A stretch of DNA of 64,000 bases from Clostridiales bacterium UBA6114 (GTDB lineage: Bacteria > Bacillota > Clostridia > Oscillospirales > Butyricicoccaceae), in contig DIWE01000028.1 of assembly GCA_002423435.1 (NCBI GenBank), positions 69,250 through 133,249 of the forward strand, in the 5' to 3' direction. Under the pieces are notes generated by a model. The model ran no database searches and was not told the DNA's origin. It saw only the letters and a list, made by a program, of their open reading frames with translations. Numbering within the stretch: position 1 is the stretch's first letter; every line of letters begins with the position of its first letter. Position numbers and translations under genes: made by a program. Below, piece by piece: positions 33,189 through 41,212 of this stretch.

Positions 33189-34445
33189 GTGATTGAGAAA
33201 ATAACGCTTCCAAACGGCGTTCGAATCGTTTATGAAAAAATACCCTATGTAAGATCCGCTTCCGTCGGCATCTGGGTCGAAAGCGGCTCGCGCCATGAGC
33301 CCGCGGCCTTAAACGGCATCTCCCACTTTATCGAGCATATGGTGTTTAAGGGCACGGATACGAAATCCGCTTCCGAAATCGCCCATATCATGGACTCGAT
33401 CGGCGGGCAGGTAAATGCGTTTACCACAAAGGAACATACGAGCTTTTACCTGAAAACGCTGGACACCCATCTTGAGACCGGCATGCAAGTGCTGTTCGAC
33501 ATTTTTTTTAGTCCCCGCTTTGACGAGAAGGACGTAAAGACCGAGAGGGGTGTGATCCTTGAGGAGATCGGAATGTACGAGGACGATCCCGAGGACCTCG
33601 CCTCCGAACGGTTTTTCCAGTCGGTTTTCCGGAAGACGAGCCTCGGCAGGCTGATCCTTGGGAGCAGAAGGACCCTTGAAAAGATAGACGGCGAAACGAT
33701 GCGGCGCTACCGAAACGAGCATTACCTGCCGCAGTCCACCGTCGTCGCGCTCTCGGGCAGCTTTTCGGACGACCATATCGCCTGCATTAAGGAGCGTTTC
33801 TCGGAAATGAAGGGCGACGGCACGCTGCCGAGGGGAAAGACAAATTATACGTGCAGCTTTTCGGTAAAACGGAAAAACACGGAGCAGAACCACATCTGCC
33901 TGGGCTTCCCCGCCTACGACATCCTGTCCCCGCGCCGCTACGACATGCAGGTGCTGAGTAGTCTGGTCGGCGGGGGAATGTCGTCGAGGCTGTTTCAGAA
34001 GGTGCGCGAGGAGAAGGGCCTCTGCTACAGCATTTACTCCTTCCTTTCCCCCCATTTTGACGTAGGCTTGTTTTGCATCTGCGTCGGGCTTAATAAAAGC
34101 TCGGAGGAAGAGGCGATGAATGTCGTATGCTCCGAGCTCCACGACCTTCAAAGAAACCACATTACAAAGGACGAGCTCCAGCGGGCGAGGGAACAGATCA
34201 AGGCAAACGTCCTGATGAGCCTTGAGAGCACGGCGTCCCGTATGAACCATCTGGCCCGCTCGGAAATCGTTTACCGGAATATTTTGAGGCCCGAGGAAAT
34301 TATAGCGGCTTACGACGCCGTAACGGAGGAGAGCGTGCTCGGCGCGGCGCGGGAGATCTTTGATTTTGACAGGCTTTCGCTTTCGGCCGTCGGCAAGATC
34401 TCCGACGAAAAGACCTACCGGCAGTATGCGGACAGGGGGTGCTGA
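33189..34445 (+). CDS. M16-family zinc peptidase (processing-peptidase-like)
   Basis: 418 aa from GTG 33189 (GAGGA 8 bp upstream); an upstream TTG at 33159 lacks a site. Inverted zinc motif HFIEHMVFKGT (HxxEH), third ligand Glu in ERGVILEEIGMYEDDPED, and the C-terminal half with GGGMSSRLFQKVREEKGLCY. Matches the Bacillus YmxG/MlpA type (usually beside pnp, as here). Probably a cytosolic or membrane-near protease; the in-vivo substrate is unknown. Confidence 0.92.
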   Translation: MIEKITLPNGVRIVYEKIPYVRSASVGIWVESGSRHEPAALNGISHFIEHMVFKGTDTKSASEIAHIMDSIGGQVNAFTTKEHTSFYLKTLDTHLETGMQVLFDIFFSPRFDEKDVKTERGVILEEIGMYEDDPEDLASERFFQSVFRKTSLGRLILGSRRTLEKIDGETMRRYRNEHYLPQSTVVALSGSFSDDHIACIKERFSEMKGDGTLPRGKTNYTCSFSVKRKNTEQNHICLGFPAYDILSPRRYDMQVLSSLVGGGMSSRLFQKVREEKGLCYSIYSFLSPHFDVGLFCICVGLNKSSEEEAMNVVCSELHDLQRNHITKDELQRAREQIKANVLMSLESTASRMNHLARSEIVYRNILRPEEIIAAYDAVTEESVLGAAREIFDFDRLSLSAVGKISDEKTYRQYADRGC

Positions 34446-34458
34446 CACGGGAGAGAAA

Positions 34459-35085
34459 ATGCGGCCCGCGAAAAAGGGCGGCAGATTTCGCGCTCTTTTA
34501 AGGGGCATGCTGCTGATCGTTGTTGTCGGCCTTATCAGCACACTTCTGATCAATCTCTATGTCATCCGGTCGGCAGGGAAATATATCGTGCCGGCAGAGG
34601 ATATTCCGGGCGCGCCCTACGGCTGCGCGCTGATTCTGGGCGCGAGGGTTTACGCTTCGGGCAGCCTAAGCCCAATGCTCGAGGACAGGGTGCTCGCCGG
34701 AGTGGAGCTCTACCGGCAGGGCGCGGTCTCGTGGCTTTTGATGAGCGGCGATTATTCGGCGGATCGAAACTACGACGAGGTCGGACCGATGCGGGACACC
34801 GCCTTTTCGCAGGGGGTCCCGCTCAAGGATATCGATACGGACCCCTCCGGTTATTCGACGTATGCTTCCATGTACCGCGCGAAAAATGTGTTTGCGGTTG
34901 ACCGGATGGTTGTCGTGACGCAGGATTTTCACCTTTACCGCGCGGTCTATATCGCGAGGGCCATGGGGATCGACGCTTACGGCGTAGCCGCGGACCGCAG
35001 GGATTACAAAAACCAATGGTACAACTGCCTCCGCGAGTCTTTGGCGCGCGTCAAGGATTTTTTCGCCGTTATGATCGCCGAATAG
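34459..35085 (+). CDS. SanA/YdcF-family (DUF218) envelope protein
   Basis: 208 aa from ATG 34459 (GGGAGA upstream). One N-terminal membrane segment (about residues 15-38: MLLIVVVGLISTLLINLYVI), then ALILGARVYASGSLSPMLEDR, LLMSGDYSADRNYDEV and VTQDFHLYRAVYIARAMG, the DUF218 core. Family members (SanA, ElyC) influence envelope integrity and vancomycin sensitivity. It lies 13 bp after the M16 gene, likely the same transcript, and ends at a terminator. Confidence 0.88.
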   Translation: MRPAKKGGRFRALLRGMLLIVVVGLISTLLINLYVIRSAGKYIVPAEDIPGAPYGCALILGARVYASGSLSPMLEDRVLAGVELYRQGAVSWLLMSGDYSADRNYDEVGPMRDTAFSQGVPLKDIDTDPSGYSTYASMYRAKNVFAVDRMVVVTQDFHLYRAVYIARAMGIDAYGVAADRRDYKNQWYNCLRESLARVKDFFAVMIAE

Positions 35086-35100
35086 AAAAATATGAAAACG

Positions 35101-35135
35101 AAAACAAGGCTTCGATTTGTTACGGCCTTGTTTTT
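35101..35135 (+). terminator. Terminator of the M16-SanA unit
   Basis: AAAACAAGGC (35101-35110) and GCCTTGTTTT (35125-35134) with 14-nt loop and T-tract. Confidence 0.75.
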
Positions 35136-35153
35136 CCATATGATATATAAATG

Positions 35154-35184
35154 AAAAAAGGATGCAAACGCTTCGTTTGCATCC
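35154..35184 (-). terminator. Terminator of the phospholipase C-like gene
   Basis: Stem GGATGCAAACG (35160-35170) / CGTTTGCATCC (35174-35184). On the minus strand it is followed by six T (35154-35159). Confidence 0.85.
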
Positions 35185-35206
35185 CTCGTCTTATGAAATT
35201 CCGTAA

Positions 35207-35761
35207 TCAGGCGCCCGACGGAACGAGAAAGCCCTCGGCGATCAGCATGCAGCTGATTGCGGCGCAGACCTCGACCGAGTAGGAAAGTTCCTTCTCGAAG
35301 GAGATCTCCTGGCTGAAAAAATCCAGATGGCGCTTTGCGATATACGACGGGGCATCTGAATCGGGGATGGAACAAGAAGCTTCGCACAAGCCGCTTTTTT
35401 GGCGCAGGTTCATAAATTTCTTTGACTGCCGCGTCTCATACATAAAATGCGCGAACTGTTTTAAGTAATAGGGATCGTTATGCGCAAGGCAGAAAAAATC
35501 GGATAAAAAGTGGCAGATGATCCCGAGCTTTAAGGAAAAACGACGGTTAGATTCGAAATCCCCTGTTTCAAGCTCCTCGATCAGCTTGTTGACATGCTCG
35601 CCCCAGTTTTCGATCCGGTGCACCGGGCGTTTCATCCTGAAGGATGCATCCGGGAGCACGTTGCCGAATATAAACGAGGCGCGATCGATGGAGGCGCCGT
35701 ATTCTTTTTCAATAAGGTCATAGGTTTTCGACGCGATTAATATATGTCCAACTAAATTCAA
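35207..35761 (-). CDS. Zinc-dependent phospholipase C-family protein
   Basis: 184 aa, TTG start at 35761 with GGAGG upstream. MNLVGHILIASKTYDLI, GNVLPDAS, LGIICHFLSDFFCLAH and HNDPY supply the His/Asp ligands of the zinc-dependent PLC fold (PF00882). It is shorter than secreted clostridial toxins and lacks a signal peptide, so it is probably a cytosolic housekeeping relative of unknown substrate, not a toxin. Divergently transcribed from proC. Confidence 0.8.
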   Translation of the reverse strand: MNLVGHILIASKTYDLIEKEYGASIDRASFIFGNVLPDASFRMKRPVHRIENWGEHVNKLIEELETGDFESNRRFSLKLGIICHFLSDFFCLAHNDPYYLKQFAHFMYETRQSKKFMNLRQKSGLCEASCSIPDSDAPSYIAKRHLDFFSQEISFEKELSYSVEVCAAISCMLIAEGFLVPSGA

Positions 35762-35906
35762 CTCTCAAACCTCCAACTAAATCTGTAATACACTATACAA
35801 CGAAAAGGGGAAAATAACAACCTTTATTCCCTGAATTTCTTGAAAAATTCCTGTGAACTTTTCCACTTAATGCCGAGGGCTTGAAAATTGAAGGATTTGT
35901 CCCATG

Positions 35907-35935
35907 TTTACATGAGAATGGAAAGATGATATACT
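35907..35935 (+). promoter_or_regulatory. proC promoter
   Basis: TTTACA (35907-35912), 17-bp spacer, TATACT (35930-35935), 37 bp before the ATG. Confidence 0.65.
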
Positions 35936-35971
35936 GAGCAGCATGAAAAAAAGACTGGGAGGACCTCAAAT

Positions 35972-36775
35972 ATGTATCAGCTTGGCGTGATCGGCGCAGG
36001 AAATATGGGCATGGCAATCTTAAACGGGGCGATATCATCGGGGGCTGTAAACGCATCAAACGTCGCGGTTTTCGACCCCGATGTCTTAAAACAAAAGGCA
36101 TGCGCTGAAAAAGGATGCGCGGTTTTGGCCGACGAGGGTGAGGTTTTCGGCCAGAGTGCGATTTTGCTTTTCGCGGTCAAGCCGCAGAGCTTCGAGGGGC
36201 TGCTTATAAAACTGTCCGCGCTTGAGCCCTGCAGGGATCAGATCATTGTGACAATCGCCGCCGGTGTTTCGACGAAGTATATCCAAAGCTATTTAAAACA
36301 AAGTAAAAAGCTCATCCGGGTGATGCCGAACACGCCGCTTCTGATCGGGAAGGGCGCGTCGTTCCTCGCGAAAACAGAGGAAGTGACCGAAGAGGAGTTC
36401 GAGCGCGTCCACGGAATCTTCCGCTCCATGGGGGTCACCGCCGTTATATCGGAGGATAAAATGAACGAGATCATCCCTGTAAACGGGAGCTCGCCCGCTT
36501 ATGTCTATTATTTTATCAACGCGATCGCGAAGTCGGCCGAAAAAATGGGCGTGGATTTCGACACCGCGCTCAGGCTCGCCGCCGCGACGTTTATCGGATC
36601 GGCCGAAATGATCTTAAAATCCGGGAAAACGCCGGAGGAACTGATCCGCCAGGTTTGCTCGCCCGGGGGAACGACGCTCGAATCGATCAAGGTGTTTGAC
36701 GCGCACTCGCTTTACGACATCATCGACGAAGCGTGCGTCAAATGCACAAAGCGCGCCTACGAGCTGGGAAAATAG
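35972..36775 (+). CDS. proC: Pyrroline-5-carboxylate reductase
   Basis: 267 aa; RBS GGGAGGACC. LGVIGAGNMGMAILNGAI is the NAD(P)-binding motif. The C-terminal signature EELIRQVCSPGGTTLESIKVF is diagnostic for P5CR. Reduces pyrroline-5-carboxylate to proline. Stands alone between its promoter and a bidirectional terminator; proA and proB are not here. Confidence 0.95.
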   Translation: MYQLGVIGAGNMGMAILNGAISSGAVNASNVAVFDPDVLKQKACAEKGCAVLADEGEVFGQSAILLFAVKPQSFEGLLIKLSALEPCRDQIIVTIAAGVSTKYIQSYLKQSKKLIRVMPNTPLLIGKGASFLAKTEEVTEEEFERVHGIFRSMGVTAVISEDKMNEIIPVNGSSPAYVYYFINAIAKSAEKMGVDFDTALRLAAATFIGSAEMILKSGKTPEELIRQVCSPGGTTLESIKVFDAHSLYDIIDEACVKCTKRAYELGK

Positions 36776-36830
36776 GGAAGCAGCGGGTTCATAGGCGTAA
36801 ATCCGAAGGATTCCATGACGGCACATTTGT

Positions 36831-36864
36831 AAAAGTGGGAAAAGCGATGGCTTTTCCCACTTTT
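36831..36864. terminator. Bidirectional terminator between proC and the XRE gene
   Basis: AAAAGTGGGAAAAGC (36831-36845), loop GATG, GCTTTTCCCACTTTT (36850-36864): a perfect 15-bp stem with A/T tracts on both sides, serving both convergent genes. Confidence 0.9.
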
Positions 36865-36885
36865 GTCAGATTGGCGATAAAAAGG

Positions 36886-37113
36886 TTAATTCTGCTTCTT
36901 TTGGGGATATGGTGTTGTGACATCCGTCAAACCCACAAGATAATCAATACTTGTGTTGTAAAACGTGGCAAGGCGGATCAAAATGGGTATCGGGATGTTC
37001 AGCTTGCCAAGCTCGTAGTCAGAATACGTTGTTTGCCCGACCATAAGCAGTTTTGCCAGATCTTTTTGCTTTAGTTCCCTGTCTTCTCTCAGATCCTTTA
37101 GCCTTTTATACAT
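36886..37113 (-). CDS. Small XRE-family transcriptional regulator
   Basis: 75 aa from ATG 37113 (GGGTG upstream); the frame opens 6 codons earlier. LKDLREDRELKQKDLAKLLM and GQTTYSDYELGKLNIPIPIL form the HTH_3 helices. It is a DNA-binding domain only, ending YLVGLTDVTTPYP. A 44-bp near-perfect palindrome lies 25 bp upstream and is the likely operator, so it is probably self-regulated. Confidence 0.9.
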   Translation of the reverse strand: MYKRLKDLREDRELKQKDLAKLLMVGQTTYSDYELGKLNIPIPILIRLATFYNTSIDYLVGLTDVTTPYPQKKQN

Positions 37114-37137
37114 AAAATCACCCAAGAGCATTATGAA

Positions 37138-37184
37138 TTACCGGATATACCGTTATTGACTTTTAACGGAATATCCGGTAAAAT
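37138..37184. promoter_or_regulatory. 44-bp palindromic operator with outward promoter
   Basis: TTACCGGATATACCGTTA (37138-37155) and TAACGGAATATCCGGTAA (37164-37181) are inverted repeats with one mismatch over 18 bp, 8 bp apart. A plus-strand promoter, TTGACT (37156-37161), 17-bp spacer, TAAAAT (37179-37184), lies within it, but no plus-strand gene follows nearby. Confidence 0.75.
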
Positions 37185-37200
37185 ATAATCGGCAACATTA

Positions 37201-37233
37201 AAAAGGCGGCCGGACAGATTCCTTCGGCCACCT
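37201..37233 (-). terminator. Terminator of the diacylglycerol-kinase-like gene
   Basis: On the minus strand GGTGGCCG, 12-nt loop, CGGCCGCC, then TTTTT (plus-strand arms 37206-37213 and 37226-37233). Confidence 0.75.
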
Positions 37234-37265
37234 GTATAAATTCCTGATCATTTCGGGGCTTTTGT

Positions 37266-38234
37266 TCAGTCAGACGCGGCGCAGTTGAGCTTTTCTGCAA
37301 AATAAATCGGCGTTATATGGTCAGGCGTTTCCCATGTCGCACCCTTCGGCACGATAAAGTTTAGCTTTTTGTCCGAGACGGAAAAGTTTACGGAGCGGGC
37401 GTTTACGATCTCCCCGTCGATGTTTACGGGGCACTCGCTGCCGCAGGATATGTCCAGCCGGTGCCCGCGCACCCAGGTGATATATTCCGGAAGCGAGGCA
37501 TGCTGCCCGTTCTGATATTTTTTAACCACGCGCGCGACGGTGAGGGGCGTCACCGGGCCGACAAGCAGAAAGTCGATCAGACCGTCGTCGGGCATGGCTT
37601 CCGGCACGGGGTTGAAGCCGCCTCCGTAATAGCGGCCGTTGCAGGCGACAAGCATGGTATACCTGCCGTCGCGGGATATGCCGTCGATTGTGACCTTATA
37701 CGGGCGATAAAGCCCCTTAAACAGGTTGTACAGCAGGGAAAGATTATAGGCACCCTTGCCGCTTATAAACGGAATGTGCTTAAAGCGCGCAACAAAAGCG
37801 GCGATTCGTGCGTCAAAGCCGATAGAGCAGATATTAATACAGCGCCGCCCGTTGCATTCGATCAGGTCGATCTGCTTTACATCTCCGGCGATCAGCTCGC
37901 CTAAATCGGAAAAGCGTGCGGAATCTTTCCCGAAAAGCTTGATAAAATCGTTTCCCGTGCCGCACGGATAATGGGTGACGGCCACGTTTTTAAGCCCCGC
38001 CGCGCCATGAGAGGCCTCGTTTAACGTACCGTCGCCTCCGCAGACATATACGCGCAGAAAATCCCCTTCCGAAGCGTACCTGCGGACAAGCGCGGACGCG
38101 TGCATGGGGTATTCGGTCAAAACCGTTTGATAAGGCTCGTTTCTGCCCTCCATCAGGCGCTGGATGAGCGGGATGATCTCACCCGCGCGGTTATACTTTC
38201 CCGCCTTGGGATTGATGATAAAAAGATGCTTCAT
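37266..38234 (-). CDS. Diacylglycerol/lipid kinase family protein
   Basis: 322 aa. MKHLFIINPKAG at the N-terminus, the ATP-binding YVCGGDGTLNEASHG and GTGNDFIKLFG are the DAGK catalytic signatures; the C-terminal half has the beta-rich lipid-binding domain (YYGGGFNPVPEAMPDDG). Resembles soluble DgkB/YegS enzymes that recycle diacylglycerol or phosphorylate related lipids. Starts at ATG with GGGGGAAAG upstream. Single-gene unit. Confidence 0.92.
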   Translation of the reverse strand: MKHLFIINPKAGKYNRAGEIIPLIQRLMEGRNEPYQTVLTEYPMHASALVRRYASEGDFLRVYVCGGDGTLNEASHGAAGLKNVAVTHYPCGTGNDFIKLFGKDSARFSDLGELIAGDVKQIDLIECNGRRCINICSIGFDARIAAFVARFKHIPFISGKGAYNLSLLYNLFKGLYRPYKVTIDGISRDGRYTMLVACNGRYYGGGFNPVPEAMPDDGLIDFLLVGPVTPLTVARVVKKYQNGQHASLPEYITWVRGHRLDISCGSECPVNIDGEIVNARSVNFSVSDKKLNFIVPKGATWETPDHITPIYFAEKLNCAASD

Positions 38235-38620
38235 GCTTTCCCCCTTAGTGGGCGCGCCTTAAAAACAGAGCAGCCCGGAAACGGCAGAATAAGTTCAGGA
38301 TACAACAAAAAAGGGCAAGTTTCAATATCCCATTTCGCCAAGCGGGAAAAATCAATAAATTTAAGTTGAAAAAAATCTTAATATTACACCTGTTTAGCCG
38401 ATATAGAATACGAAAGTATAATTGTGACGAGTTATATTTGCGGATTGTTTTTTGAAAGGAGACCCGGAAGATCAAGGGGAGATCTGGGGAATTAATTACC
38501 AAAAATTGCGGTCATTTGATAAATAGTTTTGTGCAGCCCTTAATATGATTATATAGGGGAGGTAGCGGGGAAAATTATTTTGTCGGTGATAAGCGTTTTT
38601 AATATGGGTGGTGATTTCCA
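38235..38620. other. 386-bp stretch without a recognised gene
   Basis: AT-rich. The only signal is a possible plus-strand promoter: TTTAGC (38393), 18-bp spacer, TATAAT (38417-38422), which could serve the small ORF at 38621. No repeats or strong hairpins seen. Confidence 0.4.
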
Positions 38621-38869
38621 ATGAAGCAGCATCGATCCGGGAATCCGAAAAATGGATGGAAATCGGCGGGAACCGGGGAAAGGTCCGCTGTTCCGGAAAG
38701 GGTAGAAACAAAGATGTGCATGCATATTAAAAGCTCGGACTACAAGACAATTAACGAAGTGGACCAGAAATGCCTCAGATGCAGGGATTGGTTGGACGGG
38801 AAGTACTTTTGCTTTAAGGCGGACTGTGACGAATGTCCGAAAAAAAGCGAAGGGACGAAAACGGATTAA
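38621..38869 (+). CDS. Small Cys-rich hypothetical protein
   Basis: 82 aa; GGTGG 9 bp before ATG. The first 30 residues are basic and low complexity. The second half holds seven Cys: CMHI, CLRCRDW, YFCFKADCDEC. This CxxC…C…CxxC-like spacing suggests a metal-binding knuckle. No family recognised. A hairpin terminator follows within 100 bp, supporting a real transcript. Confidence 0.5.
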   Translation: MKQHRSGNPKNGWKSAGTGERSAVPERVETKMCMHIKSSDYKTINEVDQKCLRCRDWLDGKYFCFKADCDECPKKSEGTKTD

Positions 38870-38960
38870 GTACGGACGTTTTGCATAAGAGCCGGGAACC
38901 GCAAACGCCCGGCCGCAATATAAAACCGTAAAAAATATATATAGGATGTCCTAACAGGGG

Positions 38961-38996
38961 GAGTCGCGAAATGCAAACCCATGCATTTCGCGGCTC
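38961..38996 (+). terminator. Strong hairpin after the Cys-rich gene
   Basis: GAGTCGCGAAATGCA (38961-38975) and TGCATTTCGCGGCTC (38982-38996), 15 bp with one T.G pair, followed by CTCTTTG. Confidence 0.75.
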
Positions 38997-39080
38997 CTCT
39001 TTGCGTGCTGTGCACATCCGCTGCGGCGGATAATCCAACGCAAAAGAGGCCTCACCCTTTATATCTGCCCGAAAAAGCTT

Positions 39081-39103
39081 CGGAGGGGCTTTAGGCCCCT
39101 CCG
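39081..39103 (-). terminator. Terminator of the aminomutase gene
   Basis: Stem CGGAGGGGC (39081-39089) / GCCCCTCCG (39095-39103), 5-nt loop; on the minus strand followed by AAGCTTTTT. Confidence 0.85.
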
Positions 39104-39139
39104 GCTTGATAAACGGCAATACGCCTTGCTTTTTATGGC

Positions 39140-40363
39140 TTAGGCCTTGTTTTCGATCTCAAAAACCTTTCCTTCCCAGTTGCGGAGCACGGCTTTGTCG
39201 CTGCCGATATACATCACGTAATTGGGTAGTATGGGCGTTTTTCCGAGTCCGTTCGGCCCGTTTACGATATAAGTCGGCACGGCCATGCCGGAGGTCCGGC
39301 CACGCAGCGACTCCATGATTTCCAGCCCGTCTTCAAGCCTTACCCAAAAATGCGAGGTGCCCCTGACCGTTTTCGGATGGAATATGTAATAGGGCTTTAC
39401 ACGCATTGTGAGAAGACCTTGGTTTAATTTTCTCACAACGTGCTTGTCGTTGTTTACGCCGTTTAATAAAACCATTTGGTTGCCCAGGGGAATGCCCGCG
39501 TCCGCGAGCATTTCACACGCTTTTTTCGCGTCCTGTGTGATTTCTCTCGGGCTGTTAAAATGGGTGTTTACATAAACGGGGTGGTATTTTTTCAAAATAC
39601 CGACCAGATTTTCCGTGATCCTTTGCGGCAGCGTGACCGGAGTCCTGGTCCCGAAGCGGATGATTTCCACGTGCTTGATCTGCCGAAGCTCCGAGAGCAG
39701 CCAGTCGATTGCGGAATCGTCGAGCAGAAAGGCGTCCCCTCCGGTGATCAGGACATCCCTGATTTCTTTGTTGCTCCTTACATATTCGATGGCGTCTTTC
39801 AGCTTTTCCTTTGGCGCATGGGTGTCCTGCTCGCCGATCATTCGCCTTCTTTGGCAAAACCTGCAATACATGCCGCAGAGATTGGTGACCTTGATAATGA
39901 GCCTGTCGGGGTATCTTCTCGTGACGAGCTCCTCCGGCGCCCAGCCGGCCTCGTCCATCGGGTCAAGCTCCCCTTTGTCGTCAAGCTCCGAAAAGGACGG
40001 AATCGACTGCCTTCTTACGGGGCAGGCACTGTCTCCCGGGGCAATCAGGGACATATAGTAAGGGGATACGGCATACCGGTAGATCCCGCCGACCAGGCGG
40101 ATCTGTTGTTTTTCCTCCGGTGAAAGCCCGATAATATCGTCAATGTCGTCCGCGTTTGTAAACCTGTTTTGAAGCTGCCATTTGTAATCGTTCCACTGTT
40201 CTTCGGTGGCATTGCGCTTTTTCAGAATCTTCGCTTTTTGGAAGCGGATCGTATCCTCGTCTTCCGTGCCGGTTTTAATCGAGCTTTTTATATTTTCATA
40301 ATCTTCGATCCTGAGATTCAAATAAAAAAAACGATCCTGTTTGGTTTGAGAAGCAAAAGTCAT
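39140..40363 (-). CDS. eam: Predicted glutamate 2,3-aminomutase (radical SAM, PLP; KamA family)
   Basis: 407 aa from the ATG at 40363; AGGAGG lies 11 bp upstream, and the longer frame runs into the riboswitch. Radical-SAM motif CGMYCRFC (Cys163/167/170), then QRRR; PLP Lys about 375 in GLGKTP. In lysine 2,3-aminomutase two Asp residues bind the lysine side-chain amine. Here the aligned positions are Lys331 (HPKTVRG) and Asn368 (IVNGPNG), the replacement known from glutamate 2,3-aminomutase. It should convert L-glutamate to beta-glutamate, an osmolyte. The c-di-AMP riboswitch upstream fits an osmotic role. Also possible: another KamA-like mutase. Confidence 0.85.
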   Translation of the reverse strand: MTFASQTKQDRFFYLNLRIEDYENIKSSIKTGTEDEDTIRFQKAKILKKRNATEEQWNDYKWQLQNRFTNADDIDDIIGLSPEEKQQIRLVGGIYRYAVSPYYMSLIAPGDSACPVRRQSIPSFSELDDKGELDPMDEAGWAPEELVTRRYPDRLIIKVTNLCGMYCRFCQRRRMIGEQDTHAPKEKLKDAIEYVRSNKEIRDVLITGGDAFLLDDSAIDWLLSELRQIKHVEIIRFGTRTPVTLPQRITENLVGILKKYHPVYVNTHFNSPREITQDAKKACEMLADAGIPLGNQMVLLNGVNNDKHVVRKLNQGLLTMRVKPYYIFHPKTVRGTSHFWVRLEDGLEIMESLRGRTSGMAVPTYIVNGPNGLGKTPILPNYVMYIGSDKAVLRNWEGKVFEIENKA

Positions 40364-40406
40364 AGTATCATCGACCTCCTGGAATAAATGTGGGTGAAAC
40401 ATAAAA

Positions 40407-40439
40407 GCGGTTATCACCGAACCTGCAAGTGACAACCGC
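40407..40439 (-). terminator. Riboswitch expression-platform terminator
   Basis: GCGGTTATCAC (40407-40417) / GTGACAACCGC (40429-40439); on the minus strand the 3' arm is followed by TTTTAT, immediately upstream of the aminomutase RBS. Probably formed when c-di-AMP is bound. Confidence 0.85.
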
Positions 40440-40572
40440 CTAAAAGGTAGAAATACCCCTCCTTCCTTTCAAAGCTTCCGAGGTTAGCTGACGGATTCGG
40501 GCCGAAAGGATTTTTAGCCCTACCGGGAATCATCCCGGATTCACCCCAAAAATTGGTTCCCCCGTATCCTAT
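40440..40572 (-). promoter_or_regulatory. c-di-AMP riboswitch (ydaO/yuaA class)
   Basis: Read on the minus strand from 40572: the conserved blocks GGGGGAACCAA, TTTTTGGGGTGAATCC, AGGGC, CCCGAATCCGTCAGCTAACC, TCGGAAGC and GAAGGAGGGG appear in the order of the ydaO aptamer (RF00379). It is followed by an intrinsic terminator and the aminomutase gene, so it is a typical transcription-OFF switch for osmolyte or cell-wall genes. Confidence 0.92.
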
Positions 40573-40632
40573 TTAAAGAAAATAAACAGGAATTCAGCAC
40601 TTCCAGTATGAAATTTTCTTGGTCTTTATTAA

Positions 40633-40661
40633 ATAATAACATCCTCGGATTTTTTTGTCAA
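40633..40661 (-). promoter_or_regulatory. Promoter of the riboswitch-aminomutase transcript
   Basis: On the minus strand TTGACA (40661-40656), 17-bp spacer, TATTAT (40638-40633); the predicted start is about 50 nt before the aptamer core. Confidence 0.8.
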
Positions 40662-40829
40662 ATCAGGGCCCGCCCCAATTATTTTGATGACACCGGGATC
40701 AAAAAGACAGCATCCGGTTTTATGACCTTTCACTGTGAATATTGGATTTATGGAGCCCGGGGATGATAAAAAGCCTAAAGACCGCATAATTCGACCTCAA
40801 ATGCCGACAATATTTCCGAGGTGGTGTAA

Positions 40830-41000
40830 ATGGCAAAAATAGATCCGGATGTCAGCCTGAGTGTAGATCGGTATTTTTCAACCCTGCCAACCAGCATACA
40901 GAGATCTATAAGGCAAAGCGGCGTTGCGATGGAATCAGTGGCGCAGATGCAGCGATTTGTGGAACACTTGAACGGAGAAGAAATAAAAAAACAGGACTGA
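40830..41000 (+). CDS. Small hypothetical protein
   Basis: 56 aa, MAKIDPDVSLSVDRYFSTLP to a lysine-rich end; GAGGTGG 5 bp before ATG. Amphipathic helices, no recognised domain. It lies just outside the left prophage att site, so it is chromosomal. Confidence 0.5.
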   Translation: MAKIDPDVSLSVDRYFSTLPTSIQRSIRQSGVAMESVAQMQRFVEHLNGEEIKKQD

Positions 41001-41097
41001 TGCGTACCGCTTTTTGATCGGGCTCCTGCATACTTTTCCCCCTGTTTCAGGTAACAAAGGGCAAACGGTTTTATACTCAGGTATGAATAAACAAAAA

Positions 41098-41124
41098 GCC
41101 CTGTGACCATCGAGATCACAGGGC
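41098..41124 (-). terminator. Original tRNA-Gln terminator, displaced by the prophage
   Basis: GCCCTGTGA (41098-41106) / TCACAGGGC (41116-41124), then TTTTTG on the minus strand. In the uninterrupted chromosome it would follow the tRNA-Gln gene directly. Confidence 0.75.
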
Positions 41125-41131
41125 CTCTTAT

Positions 41132-41150
41132 TGGCTGCGGGACAAGGATT
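41132..41150. repeat. Left attachment site (19-bp core)
   Basis: TGGCTGCGGGACAAGGATT, identical to 55761-55779. Flanking bases differ on both sides, so 19 bp is the full identity. Confidence 0.9.
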
Positions 41151-41212
41151 ACTATGTTTCCCAAACTTTTCTTTGGGAATGAATATGAGAGAAAGTAACC
41201 GCGTCCGGCTGC

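Noticed and set aside
33309..34553. A 414-residue minus-strand ORF opposite the M16 peptidase
   Set aside because: Antisense shadow of a GC-rich gene: composition is Arg/Leu/Val-biased, no family motif and no RBS.
35207..35761. Secreted phospholipase C toxin
   Set aside because: The zinc-ligand pattern fits the family but there is no signal peptide and no C2-like membrane-binding domain; the protein is only 184 aa.
39143..39155. Second copy of the MITE end (TTAGGCCTTGTTT)
   Set aside because: It is the coding 3' end of the aminomutase gene and has no inverted partner nearby, so the 13-bp match is probably chance.
41132..41150. A second tRNA-Gln gene
   Set aside because: Only the 19-bp 3' end is present; D arm, anticodon arm and 5' acceptor are missing. 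It is the left att site.
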